From Beijerinckiaceae bacterium (lineage in GTDB: Bacteria > Pseudomonadota > Alphaproteobacteria > Rhizobiales > Beijerinckiaceae): a stretch of DNA of 32,409 nt. A program made the translations under genes and the position numbers. Under the pieces are notes generated by a model that did not search any database, was not told where the DNA came from, and saw nothing but the letters and a program-made list of their open reading frames with translations. Every line of letters starts with the position of its first letter. Within the stretch, counting starts at the first letter, position 1. Positions 7,836 through 16,735 of the stretch are shown here, in pieces. The stretch lies in contig JAPJMW010000110.1 of the NCBI GenBank assembly GCA_026461505.1, positions 1 to 32,409 on the forward strand, in the 5' to 3' direction.

Positions 7836-8951
7836 GTGACACCGAATAGAAATGCCGAAACAGTGCTATCGGTTTTTGAACGCGCGGGCTATGCGCGGAT
7901 AGAGCCACCGATTTTGCAACCAGCCGATATTTTTCTCGACCTTTCGGGCGAGGAAATTCGTCATCGGCTTTTTGTGACCAGCGATAGCGAAGGCCGTGAA
8001 TGGGCGCTGCGTCCGGAATTCACCATTCCTGTCGCGCTTGCTTACCTTGCCTCGGCAGATGCAGGTAAGGCGATGAATTTCAGCTATTCGGGGCCGATTT
8101 TTCGGGTGCGCCAAGGCGAGGCCGATGAATTTGTGCAATCCGGAATCGAGTCCTTTGGCCGCATGGACCGTGAGGCAACCGATGCGGAAATTCTAACGCG
8201 TGCCTATGAAGCCGTGGTTGAGACGGGCGAAACGAAAGTCGACATTAAACTCGGCGATATGGGATTGTTCAGTGCTTTCCTTTCGGCTCTTGGCTTGCAG
8301 CCTGTCTGGCAGCGTCGGTTGAAGCGGGCGTTCGCGAAGGGCGCGCTGGATGCGGCGACGCTTTCATCCATGGCGGATACGGTGCCCGAGACGATGAAGC
8401 ACGCAGGCCTTTTAAACGCCCTTGAGGGCCAAGACCCGAAGGCGGCTCGCGCCTTTGTTGAAGACCTTTTGCAGATTGCAGGCATATCGACTGTTGGCGG
8501 GCGCAGTGCCGGTGAAATCGCCGAACGCTTTTTAGGGCAAGCCTCAAACGCGAGCGAAGGTGCACTACCGAGTGAAGCAAGACAAGTGCTTGAACACTAC
8601 TCGGCGATTGAGGGCGATCCTGATACAGCCTCGGCAGCGCTAAGAGCGCTTGCGGATGATGCCGAGCTCGATGTGAACGCGGCGTTAGATGCCTTTGATA
8701 CGCGTGCAGGCTTTATTGCCGCGCGTGGCGTGCCGTTTAACGCGATATCCTATTCAGCGCGGTTTGGTCGTAACCTTGATTATTACACGGGTGCGGTATT
8801 CGAGTTTCGCCGTTCGGGTGATGTGACTGGCCGTCCTTTGGTTGGTGGTGGCCGATATGATCGTTTGTTGCAAACGCTCGGCGCTTCTTCACCCGTTCCG
8901 GCCGTTGGGTGCGCTGTGTTTATTGACCGGCTCGCAGGAGGTGCGGCATGA
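7836..8951 (+). CDS. hisZ: ATP phosphoribosyltransferase regulatory subunit
   Basis: HisZ is a HisRS-like protein without tRNA charging activity that binds short HisG and completes the first enzyme of histidine synthesis. The HisRS fold is clear: [10 protein letters not shown] (motif-like, about 59-68), [14 protein letters not shown] (motif 2 equivalent), [12 protein letters not shown] and [10 protein letters not shown] near the C terminus. It lacks the C-terminal anticodon-binding domain, so 371 residues is as expected. The start is a GTG at 7836; the ATG eight bases upstream is out of frame and closes at once, and an in-frame stop lies further upstream. Its last bases overlap the hisG start (ATGA). 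A small imperfect hairpin lies at 7795-7815. Confidence 0.93.
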   Translation: MTPNRNAETVLSVFERAGYARIEPPILQPADIFLDLSGEEIRHRLFVTSDSEGREWALRPEFTIPVALAYLASADAGKAMNFSYSGPIFRVRQGEADEFVQSGIESFGRMDREATDAEILTRAYEAVVETGETKVDIKLGDMGLFSAFLSALGLQPVWQRRLKRAFAKGALDAATLSSMADTVPETMKHAGLLNALEGQDPKAARAFVEDLLQIAGISTVGGRSAGEIAERFLGQASNASEGALPSEARQVLEHYSAIEGDPDTASAALRALADDAELDVNAALDAFDTRAGFIAARGVPFNAISYSARFGRNLDYYTGAVFEFRRSGDVTGRPLVGGGRYDRLLQTLGASSPVPAVGCAVFIDRLAGGAA

Positions 8952-9934
8952 GCGCTTCATCGACACAAAGCCCATTGGTGATTGCGGTACCTTCGAAAGG
9001 TCGTTTGCAAGAAAATGCGTTCAGCTTTTTCGCCCGTGCAGGTTTGCCCTTAACACAATCGCGTGGTGCGCGTGATTATCGCGGGACGGTTTCCGGTTTA
9101 TCCGGTGTTGAAGTGTTATTCTTATCGGCGTCTGAGATTGCGCGTGAATTGGCGCAAGGTGGTGCCCATTTTGGCATTACGGGCGAAGATCTCATTCGAG
9201 AGTCTATTCCCGATGCCGATCAAAAGCTCGATATGCTAACGCCATTAGGTTTTGGCCACGCAAATGTTGTTGTTGCGGTTCCGCAAGCCTGGATCGATGT
9301 GCGTACCATGGCGGATCTTGAAGATGTGGCGTCGGCCTTTCGTTCGCGCCATGGTCGCAAAATGCGCGTTGCTACGAAATACATTAATCTAACGCGGCGC
9401 TATTTTGCCGAGCATGGTGTGACCGATTATCGGATCGTTGAAAGTCTTGGCGCGACAGAGGGTGCACCTGCATCGGGTGCGGCTGAGTTGATCGTCGACA
9501 TTACGACGACGGGCGCGACCTTAGCTGCCAATGCCTTGAAAGTATTGGACGACGGCACGATGCTGAAAAGCGAAGCTAATCTTGTGGCCTCGCTTTCTGC
9601 TGATTGGAACGACACAAGTTTACAGGCAGCGCGTACCATTTTGGCACGTATTGCAGCAGAGGAAGAAGCGCGTACGCATCGCGTCGTACGGGCGAGCTTT
9701 ACACGTGTACCAAAATCGATTGCGCAGCGCAGTGTTGAGCGGTTTGGCGTGGCAGTGCTTGGGGACCAAGGCGAAGAGATTGGCTTTCATGCCAAGAAAA
9801 GCGTGATTTTCGACTTGTCGGAATGGCTCGTTGCTGAAGGTGCGCTCCGCGTATCAGTCAGCCAATCAGACTATGTGTTTACGGCATCTAACGCATTAAT
9901 CGAGCGCCTCGAAGCGCGGATCCGATTGAGCTAA
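8948..9934 (+). CDS. hisG: ATP phosphoribosyltransferase, catalytic subunit
   Basis: HisG joins ATP to PRPP in the first committed step of histidine synthesis. The start [15 protein letters not shown] is the family signature, and the PRPP-binding loop is [16 protein letters not shown] (about residues 184-198). It starts four bases inside hisZ, so the two subunits are translationally coupled, which fits a HisZ-dependent short-type enzyme. At 328 residues it is longer than the ~200-230 residues of typical short HisG; I recall ~325-residue versions in Bradyrhizobium, Rhodopseudomonas and relatives. The C-terminal extension (about 225-328, [11 protein letters not shown] onward) is not the regulatory domain of long HisG that I would recognise. 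Confidence 0.94.
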   Translation: MSASSTQSPLVIAVPSKGRLQENAFSFFARAGLPLTQSRGARDYRGTVSGLSGVEVLFLSASEIARELAQGGAHFGITGEDLIRESIPDADQKLDMLTPLGFGHANVVVAVPQAWIDVRTMADLEDVASAFRSRHGRKMRVATKYINLTRRYFAEHGVTDYRIVESLGATEGAPASGAAELIVDITTTGATLAANALKVLDDGTMLKSEANLVASLSADWNDTSLQAARTILARIAAEEEARTHRVVRASFTRVPKSIAQRSVERFGVAVLGDQGEEIGFHAKKSVIFDLSEWLVAEGALRVSVSQSDYVFTASNALIERLEARIRLS

Positions 9935-9944
9935 ACAAAGGGCG

Positions 9945-10412
9945 ATGATGATGATGATGAAGAAAACAACGCTTCTTGCGCTTGCCTTTGCGAGCTTTGC
10001 ATGTATTTCGATGACGCAAAATGCCTCAGCACAGCAAATGCCATCCGGCGGCAATACACCGTCACCCATGCAGCCCAAGCAGTTTCCTTTGAATATTCAA
10101 TGGATATTGTCGACGATTAACGGCAAACCTGCAGGCGATAATCAACCAACTTTATTGTTGGATCAGCAATTACGAATGCGCGGCTTTGCGGGGTGCAATA
10201 CCTATTCGGCAACCGCCTACCCAGCAAAAAATCAGGGCATTGCCGTTGGCCCCTTGGCGATGACCAAAAAGGAATGCGACAAGGCCACCAATGAATTCGA
10301 GAAGGCTTATCTTTTGAGCCTTCGTACATCGATGCAATGGCAGGTAAAAGACGGTTATCTCTTTTTGCTGGGCGAAAAGAGCGAGTTAAAATTTGAGCGC
10401 GCGCTTTTCTAA
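9945..10412 (+). CDS. Small periplasmic META-domain protein (HslJ-like)
   Basis: The 155-residue protein has a signal peptide after a run of five methionines (hydrophobic core about 8-22, cleavage likely after NASAQ). Its domain resembles META/HslJ: WILSTINGKPAG at the start, then the hallmark GFAGCNTYSATA, GPLAMTKKECD and a closing EKSELKFER. The two cysteines in the GCN and KECD positions are the usual pair. META proteins are linked to envelope stress or motility in various bacteria, but the molecular role is not established. It begins 10 bp after hisG and is likely read through from that operon. Any of five consecutive ATG codons could be the start. Confidence 0.82.
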   Translation: MMMMMKKTTLLALAFASFACISMTQNASAQQMPSGGNTPSPMQPKQFPLNIQWILSTINGKPAGDNQPTLLLDQQLRMRGFAGCNTYSATAYPAKNQGIAVGPLAMTKKECDKATNEFEKAYLLSLRTSMQWQVKDGYLFLLGEKSELKFERALF

Positions 10413-10423
10413 CGCGCGCTTTT
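10396..10423. terminator. Terminator overlapping the end of the META-domain gene
   Basis: AGCGCGCG (10396-10403) pairs perfectly with CGCGCGCT (10413-10420) across a 9-base loop, followed by a short T run. The left arm encodes the last residues of the protein. The bases also form a direct repeat of CGCGCGCTTTT. It separates the his operon end from the converging ABC gene. Confidence 0.7.
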
Positions 10424-10431
10424 GATCCCGT

Positions 10432-12507
10432 TTAAATCGCAATGGCCTTGAACCCGCCATTATCCAAGGGTTCCATTCTGATGGCGCTTGTATGAAACGC
10501 TTTGAGCGTCGAGCGGTGCCCGATGGAAATAAGCGCAGTTGTTGGCAGGCGATCTTTTAAAGCCGTGTAGAGTTTTGCCTCGCTGGCCTCATCAAGTGCC
10601 GATGTTGCTTCATCCAAAAACAGCCAATCTGGCTTTGCCAGTAAAGCGCGTGCGATAGCGATGCGTTGTTGCTCGCCGCCAGAAAGACGTTGCGACCAAT
10701 TACCTTGCTCATCCAGCGATTCCGAGAGTTTTCCCAAACCTGCGGCGCTGAGGGCCGAAGTGAGTTCGGCATCGCTATAGGCCATTGTGTCGGATGGATA
10801 GGCAACGCATGACCTTAGCGTGCCTTGCGGCAAATAGGGCTTTTGGGGAAGCAAGAGCACGCTTGCATGGGTAGGAAGGGTAATCTCGCCCGCCCCATAA
10901 GGCCATATGCCCGCGATGGCGCGAAGCAGTGTTGATTTTCCAGAGCCTGATGGACCGGAAATGAGGACCGCTTCGCCCGGATTGAAGGCAAGATCGGCTT
11001 CGACGATGACCTTGCCATCGGGCAAAGCTAGACGTATCTGATGGGCTTTCATGCGCGTATCATCCGCGCGACGCGTAGCAATGGTCAGGGGTGATTTACC
11101 CAAATGCTTCGCGCTATCGATCGAGGTATCAAAGCCCGTCAGACGGCGAATGACCGAGAGATAATCAGCGAGCGATGTATAGGCGTCGATGAAGAAACTG
11201 AGTGAGCCTTCTACACGGCCAAAGGCGCTGGCGGTTTGGGTTAAGACACCCAATTGAATCTTTCCGATAAAGTAGAAGGGTGCCGCAACCACATAAGGTA
11301 TAAGGGGGCTGATCTGGCCATAGCCTGATGTGAAGGCCATCAGAATTTTACGAAGCGACACAATCGACAAGAAATTGCGGATGACATCGCCGAAAGTGTG
11401 CATCAATAAGCCGCGTTCGGCAGGTTCACCTTTTAGCAGTGCAATCTGCTCCGCATATTCACGTAAGCGGGCGAGCGAGAAACGGAAATTGGCTTCGTAT
11501 TTTTGTTGATTGAAATAGAGGCCAATCAGTCGGCGACCGATGAGATGGGTAACAAGCGTCCCAAAACCGGAATAGGCCATCGCGACCCAGAACAAGAAAC
11601 CCGGAATAGCAATCTCTGTTCCCGGAATCGTGAAATTGGCGGAGATCGTCCAAAGAATAATCGAGAAGGAAACGAGCGAACTTGTCGAGGACAAAAGCGA
11701 GATCGAAAAACTATAGGTCTTATTGATGAACATATCGACATCGTCGGCGATGCGTTGATCCGGGTTATCAGCCCCGCTGCCGGCGAGCGACATGCGGTAA
11801 TGGCTGCCATCATCCAACCAATCCGATACATAGCGGGCGGTTAGCCACCGACGCCAACGGATCATCAATTGCGATTGCACGACATATTCGATAATGGCGG
11901 ATACGATATAAATAACGGCCCAAAATAAAAACACGGTGTAGAGCAATGACCAAAACGCTTCGCTGTTTTTTTCCTGAATGGCGTTGAACCAATCGCGATT
12001 GAAATAGGAAAGGCGGACGGAGATCGCCACCTGTGCCTGATTGACGACCACGAGAAAGACGACAAAGCCGCGCGCAAGCGTTTGTTCGATGATGCTGAAA
12101 GCGGGTAGCGGCCATAAGCGAACCGTTACACGATCACGACCATCAAAGAAGCGATCGGCGATGCGCATGATGGCAACGATGCCGGGTACGAACGAAATCG
12201 CATAGATGATGAGCCCGAAAACACCGACTGTTATGGGGAGACTTTCAGGAACAGTTAAGGCCTCAAGCGTAGCGGGCCATAGATCATGCGCTTCCAGCGT
12301 TAAAATGCCGCCGAAAGCAAGATATTCGGTTGCAAAGATGACGGCAAAAATTTGCAAGAAGCGGGACATGGTCTGCGCCCGCCATGTCGTTGCGGCTAAG
12401 AGCAGGCCAACAATGCCGAGGCCTACCGCTTGCATATCCCCCCCGGATGCACCAAGGCCGATGGATAGGAAGGCGAAAAGAGCGATGGCAAGGGAAAGAA
12501 GGCGCAT
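10432..12507 (-). CDS. ABC transporter with SbmA/BacA-like membrane domain fused to ATPase
   Basis: This is a 691-residue half-transporter. The first ~330 residues hold about eight hydrophobic segments. The membrane domain resembles the SbmA/BacA and peroxisomal ABC-D group, including the characteristic block YAEQIALLKGE at about 351-361 (the EEA-like motif). The ATPase domain follows: Walker A GPSGSGKST 518-526, signature LSGGE 608-612, Walker B LFLDE 629-633, and a GHRS histidine in the switch loop. Stand-alone SbmA/BacA take up peptides, while fused versions in alphaproteobacteria and mycobacteria (Rv1819c) import cobalamin or other hydrophilic solutes. The direction and substrate here are unknown. 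It lies 72 bp downstream of the aminotransferase on the same strand, so they may share a transcript. Confidence 0.9.
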   Translation of the reverse strand: MRLLSLAIALFAFLSIGLGASGGDMQAVGLGIVGLLLAATTWRAQTMSRFLQIFAVIFATEYLAFGGILTLEAHDLWPATLEALTVPESLPITVGVFGLIIYAISFVPGIVAIMRIADRFFDGRDRVTVRLWPLPAFSIIEQTLARGFVVFLVVVNQAQVAISVRLSYFNRDWFNAIQEKNSEAFWSLLYTVFLFWAVIYIVSAIIEYVVQSQLMIRWRRWLTARYVSDWLDDGSHYRMSLAGSGADNPDQRIADDVDMFINKTYSFSISLLSSTSSLVSFSIILWTISANFTIPGTEIAIPGFLFWVAMAYSGFGTLVTHLIGRRLIGLYFNQQKYEANFRFSLARLREYAEQIALLKGEPAERGLLMHTFGDVIRNFLSIVSLRKILMAFTSGYGQISPLIPYVVAAPFYFIGKIQLGVLTQTASAFGRVEGSLSFFIDAYTSLADYLSVIRRLTGFDTSIDSAKHLGKSPLTIATRRADDTRMKAHQIRLALPDGKVIVEADLAFNPGEAVLISGPSGSGKSTLLRAIAGIWPYGAGEITLPTHASVLLLPQKPYLPQGTLRSCVAYPSDTMAYSDAELTSALSAAGLGKLSESLDEQGNWSQRLSGGEQQRIAIARALLAKPDWLFLDEATSALDEASEAKLYTALKDRLPTTALISIGHRSTLKAFHTSAIRMEPLDNGGFKAIAI

Positions 12508-12579
12508 GGTGACCTTTAACGGTTATGAGCAAGAGAAGAACGTCGTAGAGTTACGACATGTTCGGAGGGTTCAAGCAGG

Positions 12580-13749
12580 CTAGACTTTAAATTCTTTCAA
12601 GCGATTTGGAATTTCACGGATAGAGTCAACACCAACATTGGCAAAAGCAAGGCGAAGATGATTGTCTTGGCTGGGGCCAAACCAAGGGCCTGGAAGGCCG
12701 AGAACGCCTCGTTCTGCCGCCAATTTTTCGGCAACCTTAAAGACCGAGGTCTCTTTGAAGGGATGCGTTACGTAAGCGAAATAAGCGCCAATGGAATTCA
12801 ACTGCCAGCCGGGTAAAGCGGCCATCGCTTCACGAAAGGCAGAAGCACGATTGGTTATTTCGCGTGTGTTGGAAATGCGCCAATCATTCAGTGACGGAAT
12901 GGCCCAAGTCAGCGCCGTTTGCGCGGCACGTGGGGCGCAGATTTGCACGCAATCAATGACTTTGCCGATTTCATCAAGAATGGCTTTTCCGCCAATGATC
13001 GCACCGACACGATGGCCGGGGATGCAATAGCTTTTCGAGAAGCTGTAAAGCGAGAGAATGTTGTCTTGCCAATTGCTTTCGTCGAAGAGCTTGTGGGGTT
13101 GTCCATACGCTTCGGGTAAAAAGTCGCGGTAGGTTTCATCGACAATCAGCCAGATGCCTTTTTTACGGCAAAGCGCTGCGAAGGCGGCGATGGTGGCAGG
13201 CGGATAGATGGCGCCTGTTGGATTATTCGGCGTGACCAAAACGATGGCACGGGTTGAGGCATCAATAAGCGCCTCCGCTTCCTTCGGGTCCGGAATGAAA
13301 TTGTTTTCCGGCCGCGCTGGTAAAGCGCGCGGCTCGACGCCGAGCATGTTCAGCGTCATTTGATGGTTGAAATACCAAGGCGAGGGCAGGAGGATATTGT
13401 CTCCCGCTTTGGCCAACGCCATCGCGACCAGAACAAAGGCTTGATTGCAGCCTGAGGTGATAGCGATTTCATCGGCACCCACTTTGCCGCGATAAAGCGA
13501 GGTAAGCTCGGTTGCGAGCACATCGCGCAAGGATTGATCGCCGTAGATATCGCCGTATTTGGCGGCTGCTGTGGTGCCAGCCGCATCCGCGAGATGCTTC
13601 AACAAATCGGGATGGGGCGGATAGCCGGGTACGGCTTGCGACAAGTCGATCAAGGGTCCGTGGGAACCGTTATAGCGTTTGGCCCAGCCTTGGGCTTCAG
13701 GAATGGGAGGGCTACCTGTATCGCGGACGAGGGGATTAAACGAGATCAT
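12580..13749 (-). CDS. Class I/II PLP-dependent aminotransferase
   Basis: The protein is a fold type I aminotransferase of 389 residues. NNPTGAIY at 175-182 carries the conserved Asn, DETYRDF at 204-210 the Asp and Tyr that contact the cofactor, SFSKSYCIPGHRVG holds the Schiff-base lysine K239, and NHLRLAFAN near the C terminus contains the arginine that binds the substrate carboxylate. Family members transfer amino groups between amino acids and oxo acids; the preferred substrate cannot be read off. It starts with ATG at 13749, divergent from the ureohydrolase, and is followed after 72 bp by the SbmA-like transporter. An unusually long helix-turn region around DCVQICAPRAAQ is ordinary for the family. 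Confidence 0.92.
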   Translation of the reverse strand: MISFNPLVRDTGSPPIPEAQGWAKRYNGSHGPLIDLSQAVPGYPPHPDLLKHLADAAGTTAAAKYGDIYGDQSLRDVLATELTSLYRGKVGADEIAITSGCNQAFVLVAMALAKAGDNILLPSPWYFNHQMTLNMLGVEPRALPARPENNFIPDPKEAEALIDASTRAIVLVTPNNPTGAIYPPATIAAFAALCRKKGIWLIVDETYRDFLPEAYGQPHKLFDESNWQDNILSLYSFSKSYCIPGHRVGAIIGGKAILDEIGKVIDCVQICAPRAAQTALTWAIPSLNDWRISNTREITNRASAFREAMAALPGWQLNSIGAYFAYVTHPFKETSVFKVAEKLAAERGVLGLPGPWFGPSQDNHLRLAFANVGVDSIREIPNRLKEFKV

Positions 13750-13907
13750 GGATCAAACCAAAAAAGAGACTAATTAGACGAACCTTAGCGCAGCGTTTGG
13801 GAATGTGCGAGGGTATGTTTTGTCGCTGAGGCGCGTGCTCGCCAATAGCAGCATGATGGGCTAGTTTGGCGCCTCATCCAAGATTCGAGGAAAAGAGGGT
13901 GCCGTCT

Positions 13908-14963
13908 ATGGCCAATGACAAACATCTTGCCGCTTTGCGCGAAAAATACGGTTCTGCCTCGGGCGGGGATATATTTGACCCGGAATTCAAACGCGTTGCC
14001 GATACGGTTTTCACAGGTGAGCGGCGCAAATGGCCTTTCGCCGAGCCTGGAACGCTCTGTGGAGCGCCATATAAGCCGGAGTCTTACGGCGAGAAATTTA
14101 AGGATCTCGATGTCGCCTTGATTGGCGTCCCAATTGATTTGGGCGTAACCAACCGCGCAGGCGCACGCCTCGGACCGCGCGCGGTGCGGGCAATCGAACG
14201 TGTAGGACCATATGAACACGTGTTAAAGCGCATGCCCGTTTCCTCGCTGCGGGTGGCTGATGTCGGCGATATTCCGTTTCGCAGTCGCTATAGCCTTGAA
14301 AGCTGCCATGAGGATATTGAGGCTTATTATAATCTCGTGCTCGATGCGGGTGTTATTCCCGTGTCTTGCGGTGGCGACCATTCGATCACGGGGTCCATTT
14401 TAAAAGCGATCGGCCGTAAGGCGCCCGTCGCCATGGTCCATATTGATGCCCATTGCGACACGTCAGGCCCCTATGAAGGCTCGAAATTTCACCATGGTGG
14501 ACCGTTTCGCAAAGCGGTGCTTGATGGCGTACTCGACCCTGAACGCGTAATCCAGATCGGTATCCGCGGTGGTGCGGAATATCTTTGGGAATTTTCCTAT
14601 GATAGCGGGATGACAGTGATCCATGCCGAGGAAGTCCCCAAAATGGGGATTGAGGCGATCATTGCGAAAGCCCGTGCTGTTGTCGGAAGCGGACCTGTTT
14701 ATGTAAGCTTTGACGTGGATAGTCTTGATCCTGCTTTTGCGCCCGGTACAGGCACGCCTGAGGTTGGTGGGCTATCAACGCGCGAGACTCTGGAGATTAT
14801 TCGTGGCCTCGCCGGGCTTGATATTGTTGGCGCTGATGTTGTGGAAGTTGCCCCGCAATATGACGCGACCAGCAATACCGCACAGGCAGGTGCCCAAACC
14901 CTGTTTACGCTGTTAAGTTTGGTCGATATCGCGATTGAGCAAAGAAGGACGAAGACGAAATGA
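13908..14963 (+). CDS. speB: Agmatinase-family ureohydrolase
   Basis: This is a binuclear-manganese ureohydrolase. The metal ligands are in the usual blocks: SCGGDHSITG, VHIDAHCDT and SFDVDSLDPAFAPGTGTPEVGG. I chose the ATG at 13908 (MANDKHLAAL), preceded by AGAGGG at good spacing; the frame could also open at a TTG at 13866. At about 351 residues it is longer than E. coli SpeB (306) because of an N-terminal extension (KYGSASGGDIFDPEFKR), a form common in Rhizobiales. Agmatinase makes putrescine and urea from agmatine, but guanidinobutyrase, guanidinopropionase and guanidine hydrolase share these motifs, so the substrate is uncertain and the symbol is tentative. It overlaps the next gene by four bases. 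Confidence 0.9.
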   Translation: MANDKHLAALREKYGSASGGDIFDPEFKRVADTVFTGERRKWPFAEPGTLCGAPYKPESYGEKFKDLDVALIGVPIDLGVTNRAGARLGPRAVRAIERVGPYEHVLKRMPVSSLRVADVGDIPFRSRYSLESCHEDIEAYYNLVLDAGVIPVSCGGDHSITGSILKAIGRKAPVAMVHIDAHCDTSGPYEGSKFHHGGPFRKAVLDGVLDPERVIQIGIRGGAEYLWEFSYDSGMTVIHAEEVPKMGIEAIIAKARAVVGSGPVYVSFDVDSLDPAFAPGTGTPEVGGLSTRETLEIIRGLAGLDIVGADVVEVAPQYDATSNTAQAGAQTLFTLLSLVDIAIEQRRTKTK

Positions 14964-16072
14964 GCACGCCGCATCTCTTTACGCCACTCGCCATTGGTCC
15001 TGTAACAGCGCCTAACCGCATCGCGGTTGCACCGATGTGCCAGTATACGGCGGATGATGGTTCAATGACCGATTGGCATCTTCAGCATGTGATGAATTTG
15101 GCAATGTCGGGCGCGGGCCTCGTGATGGTGGAAGCAACGGGCGTTGAACGTAAGGGCCGCATTACGCATGGGTGTGTTGGCCTTTATTCCGATGCGAATG
15201 AGCGAGCCATGGCGCGTGTTTTAGCGGCATCCCGTGCTGTGGCTTTGCCGGGTACTTTGTTTGGTATTCAATTGGGCCATGCGGGACGCAAAGCTTCTGC
15301 GCAACGCCCATGGGAAGGCGGAGGATCGCTCGAAGCGGAGCAAGATCCATGGCAGACGGTAAGTGCGTCGGCCAAACCGTTCGGCCCGAATTGGCATACA
15401 CCGGACGAACTGGATGATGCAGGCATTGCGCATACCGTTGCCGCTTTCGTGCAAGCTGCCAAACGCTCCGCGCGGCTTGGTTATGAAGTGATCGAACTGC
15501 ATATGACGCATGGCTACCTCGTGCATCAATTCCTTTCGCAGCTTTCGAATACGAGGACCGATCAATGGGGCGGCACACACGAAAAGCGGATGGCGTTTGC
15601 CTTGCATTTGATGGATGCGGTGAAAGCCGCAGTGCCGGCCTCAATTGCCATTGGCGTTCGTATCGCAGGATCGGATTGGATTGATGGCGGTGTTACGATT
15701 GATGACGCCATTCAATTAACCACAGCGTTAAAGGCTAAAGGGGCCGCTTACGCGTGTGTCAGTTCCGGCGGGCTTGATCCGGCGGCGCGTATTAAGGTGG
15801 GCCCCGGCTATCAAGTTGATTTTGCCGATGCCATTAAGAAGAAGACAGGCATTGTGACCCGCGCGGTTGGCATGATCGTCTCGCCCGAACAGGCGGAGCA
15901 GATCTTGGCCGAGGGCAAGGCGGATCAAATCGCATTGGCGCGTGCATTCCTCGACAATCCGCGCTGGGGTTGGCATGCAGCCGATGCTTTGGGTGTCGAT
16001 TTACCGCGGCCTCCGCAATATGACCGGGCCCGTAAGGCGCTCTGGCCGGGCGAAGCATTGAAGCGCGGTTGA
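14960..16072 (+). CDS. NADH:flavin oxidoreductase, Old Yellow Enzyme family (YqjM-like)
   Basis: The protein is a TIM-barrel FMN enzyme of 370 residues. It carries the APMCQYTADDG segment of the YqjM/thermophilic-like OYE class, where the cysteine and tyrosine near FMN replace the Thr of classical OYE. The two substrate-binding histidines are in ELHMTHGYLVHQFLS, and SNTRTDQWGG and the C-terminal ADQIALARAFLDNP FMN-phosphate region are present. Such enzymes reduce activated C=C bonds with NAD(P)H in the cytoplasm. It starts in an ATGA overlap with the ureohydrolase, so both are translated from one message, though no metabolic link is obvious. The natural substrate is unknown. Confidence 0.93.
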   Translation: MSTPHLFTPLAIGPVTAPNRIAVAPMCQYTADDGSMTDWHLQHVMNLAMSGAGLVMVEATGVERKGRITHGCVGLYSDANERAMARVLAASRAVALPGTLFGIQLGHAGRKASAQRPWEGGGSLEAEQDPWQTVSASAKPFGPNWHTPDELDDAGIAHTVAAFVQAAKRSARLGYEVIELHMTHGYLVHQFLSQLSNTRTDQWGGTHEKRMAFALHLMDAVKAAVPASIAIGVRIAGSDWIDGGVTIDDAIQLTTALKAKGAAYACVSSGGLDPAARIKVGPGYQVDFADAIKKKTGIVTRAVGMIVSPEQAEQILAEGKADQIALARAFLDNPRWGWHAADALGVDLPRPPQYDRARKALWPGEALKRG

Positions 16073-16099
16073 GGATAAACCGCAGACAGATTGTGAACG

Positions 16100-16144
16100 G
16101 GATGTGGACCCCCTGTGGATAAGATGTCCACATCCTGTGGCTAA
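16100..16144. promoter_or_regulatory. Inverted repeat with DnaA-box-like sites between converging genes
   Basis: GGATGTGGAC (16100-16109) and GTCCACATCC (16126-16135) form a perfect 10-bp inverted repeat with a 16-base loop. The loop holds TGTGGATAA (16114-16122), an exact match to the E. coli DnaA box in reverse. TGTGGCTAA at 16136-16144 differs at one base and overlaps the GT stop codon. No T run follows, so it is a poor intrinsic terminator on the plus strand. Function is unproven. Confidence 0.5.
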
Positions 16145-16671
16145 ACGAGCGTTCGCCGATCCACCATGCGCGCATCAAGCCGCCTTATCCTGAGCCGAGG
16201 CAAGTCGCCTTGCCGGAGCAGAGATGTTGAAACGATGAAGCCCTGCAGCGGGTGCGGCTTGCCTGTTACATAGGGATAAAGATTGACAGCCAAGGCGTTG
16301 AGCCGGGCAGACCACCCTTTACGGCTATGCAAGGGAATAAAAGCCGCGTCGTTTGGAAGCGGCTTATCCGATACCCAATCCGCAAGCGCGGTGAGCCAAT
16401 CGCCCGATGGCACCAAACCTGGTGTGATCACCAAGGACCAATCGGAGCGAACTTGCGCCGCGCCCCTCTTAAGCAAGGCGTTGTAGGGACCGTTCTCGAT
16501 CACAAAAGAGCAACCGGCGGCATCGGCATAGTGCTCGAATAGGTCGGACGGCTTGGCGCTGACAAGCACGCAATCGCGCAAAATGCCTTCCGCCACACCT
16601 TCGACCAAGATGGCGAGCGTCTCGATAGTGGCGGGCTCTTCGATGAGAGCAGGAAGAATGACAGAGATCAT
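16141..16671 (-). CDS. GT2-like glycosyltransferase-fold protein
   Basis: I start this protein at MISVILPALIEEPATI (ATG ending at 16671), because this opening beta strand aligns with the short GT2-like proteins of Rhizobiales; an in-frame ATG four codons upstream is possible. It has about 176 residues. The Rossmann-like N-terminal half is visible, and SDWSLVITPGLVPSGDWLTAL occupies the place where GT2 enzymes carry the DxD metal site, but no DxD is present. Sugar transfer is therefore doubtful and the name only reflects the fold family. It is divergent from the radical SAM gene, with a palindrome-rich gap between them. Confidence 0.68.
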   Translation of the reverse strand: MISVILPALIEEPATIETLAILVEGVAEGILRDCVLVSAKPSDLFEHYADAAGCSFVIENGPYNALLKRGAAQVRSDWSLVITPGLVPSGDWLTALADWVSDKPLPNDAAFIPLHSRKGWSARLNALAVNLYPYVTGKPHPLQGFIVSTSLLRQGDLPRLRIRRLDARMVDRRTLV

Positions 16672-16735
16672 GCCGCGTCGCATAGCATGGCTCCATGAAA
16701 TTTGCCTGCCTCTGTTTTTAGCACCTTAAAGCGAG

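Noticed and set aside
15162-15644. 160-codon reverse frame within the OYE gene
   Set aside because: Composition is Arg/His/Pro-rich without domain features, and it overlaps a confident enzyme gene.
16100-16135. Simple intrinsic terminator of the OYE gene
   Set aside because: The stem is good but the loop is 16 bases and no T run follows on the plus strand.
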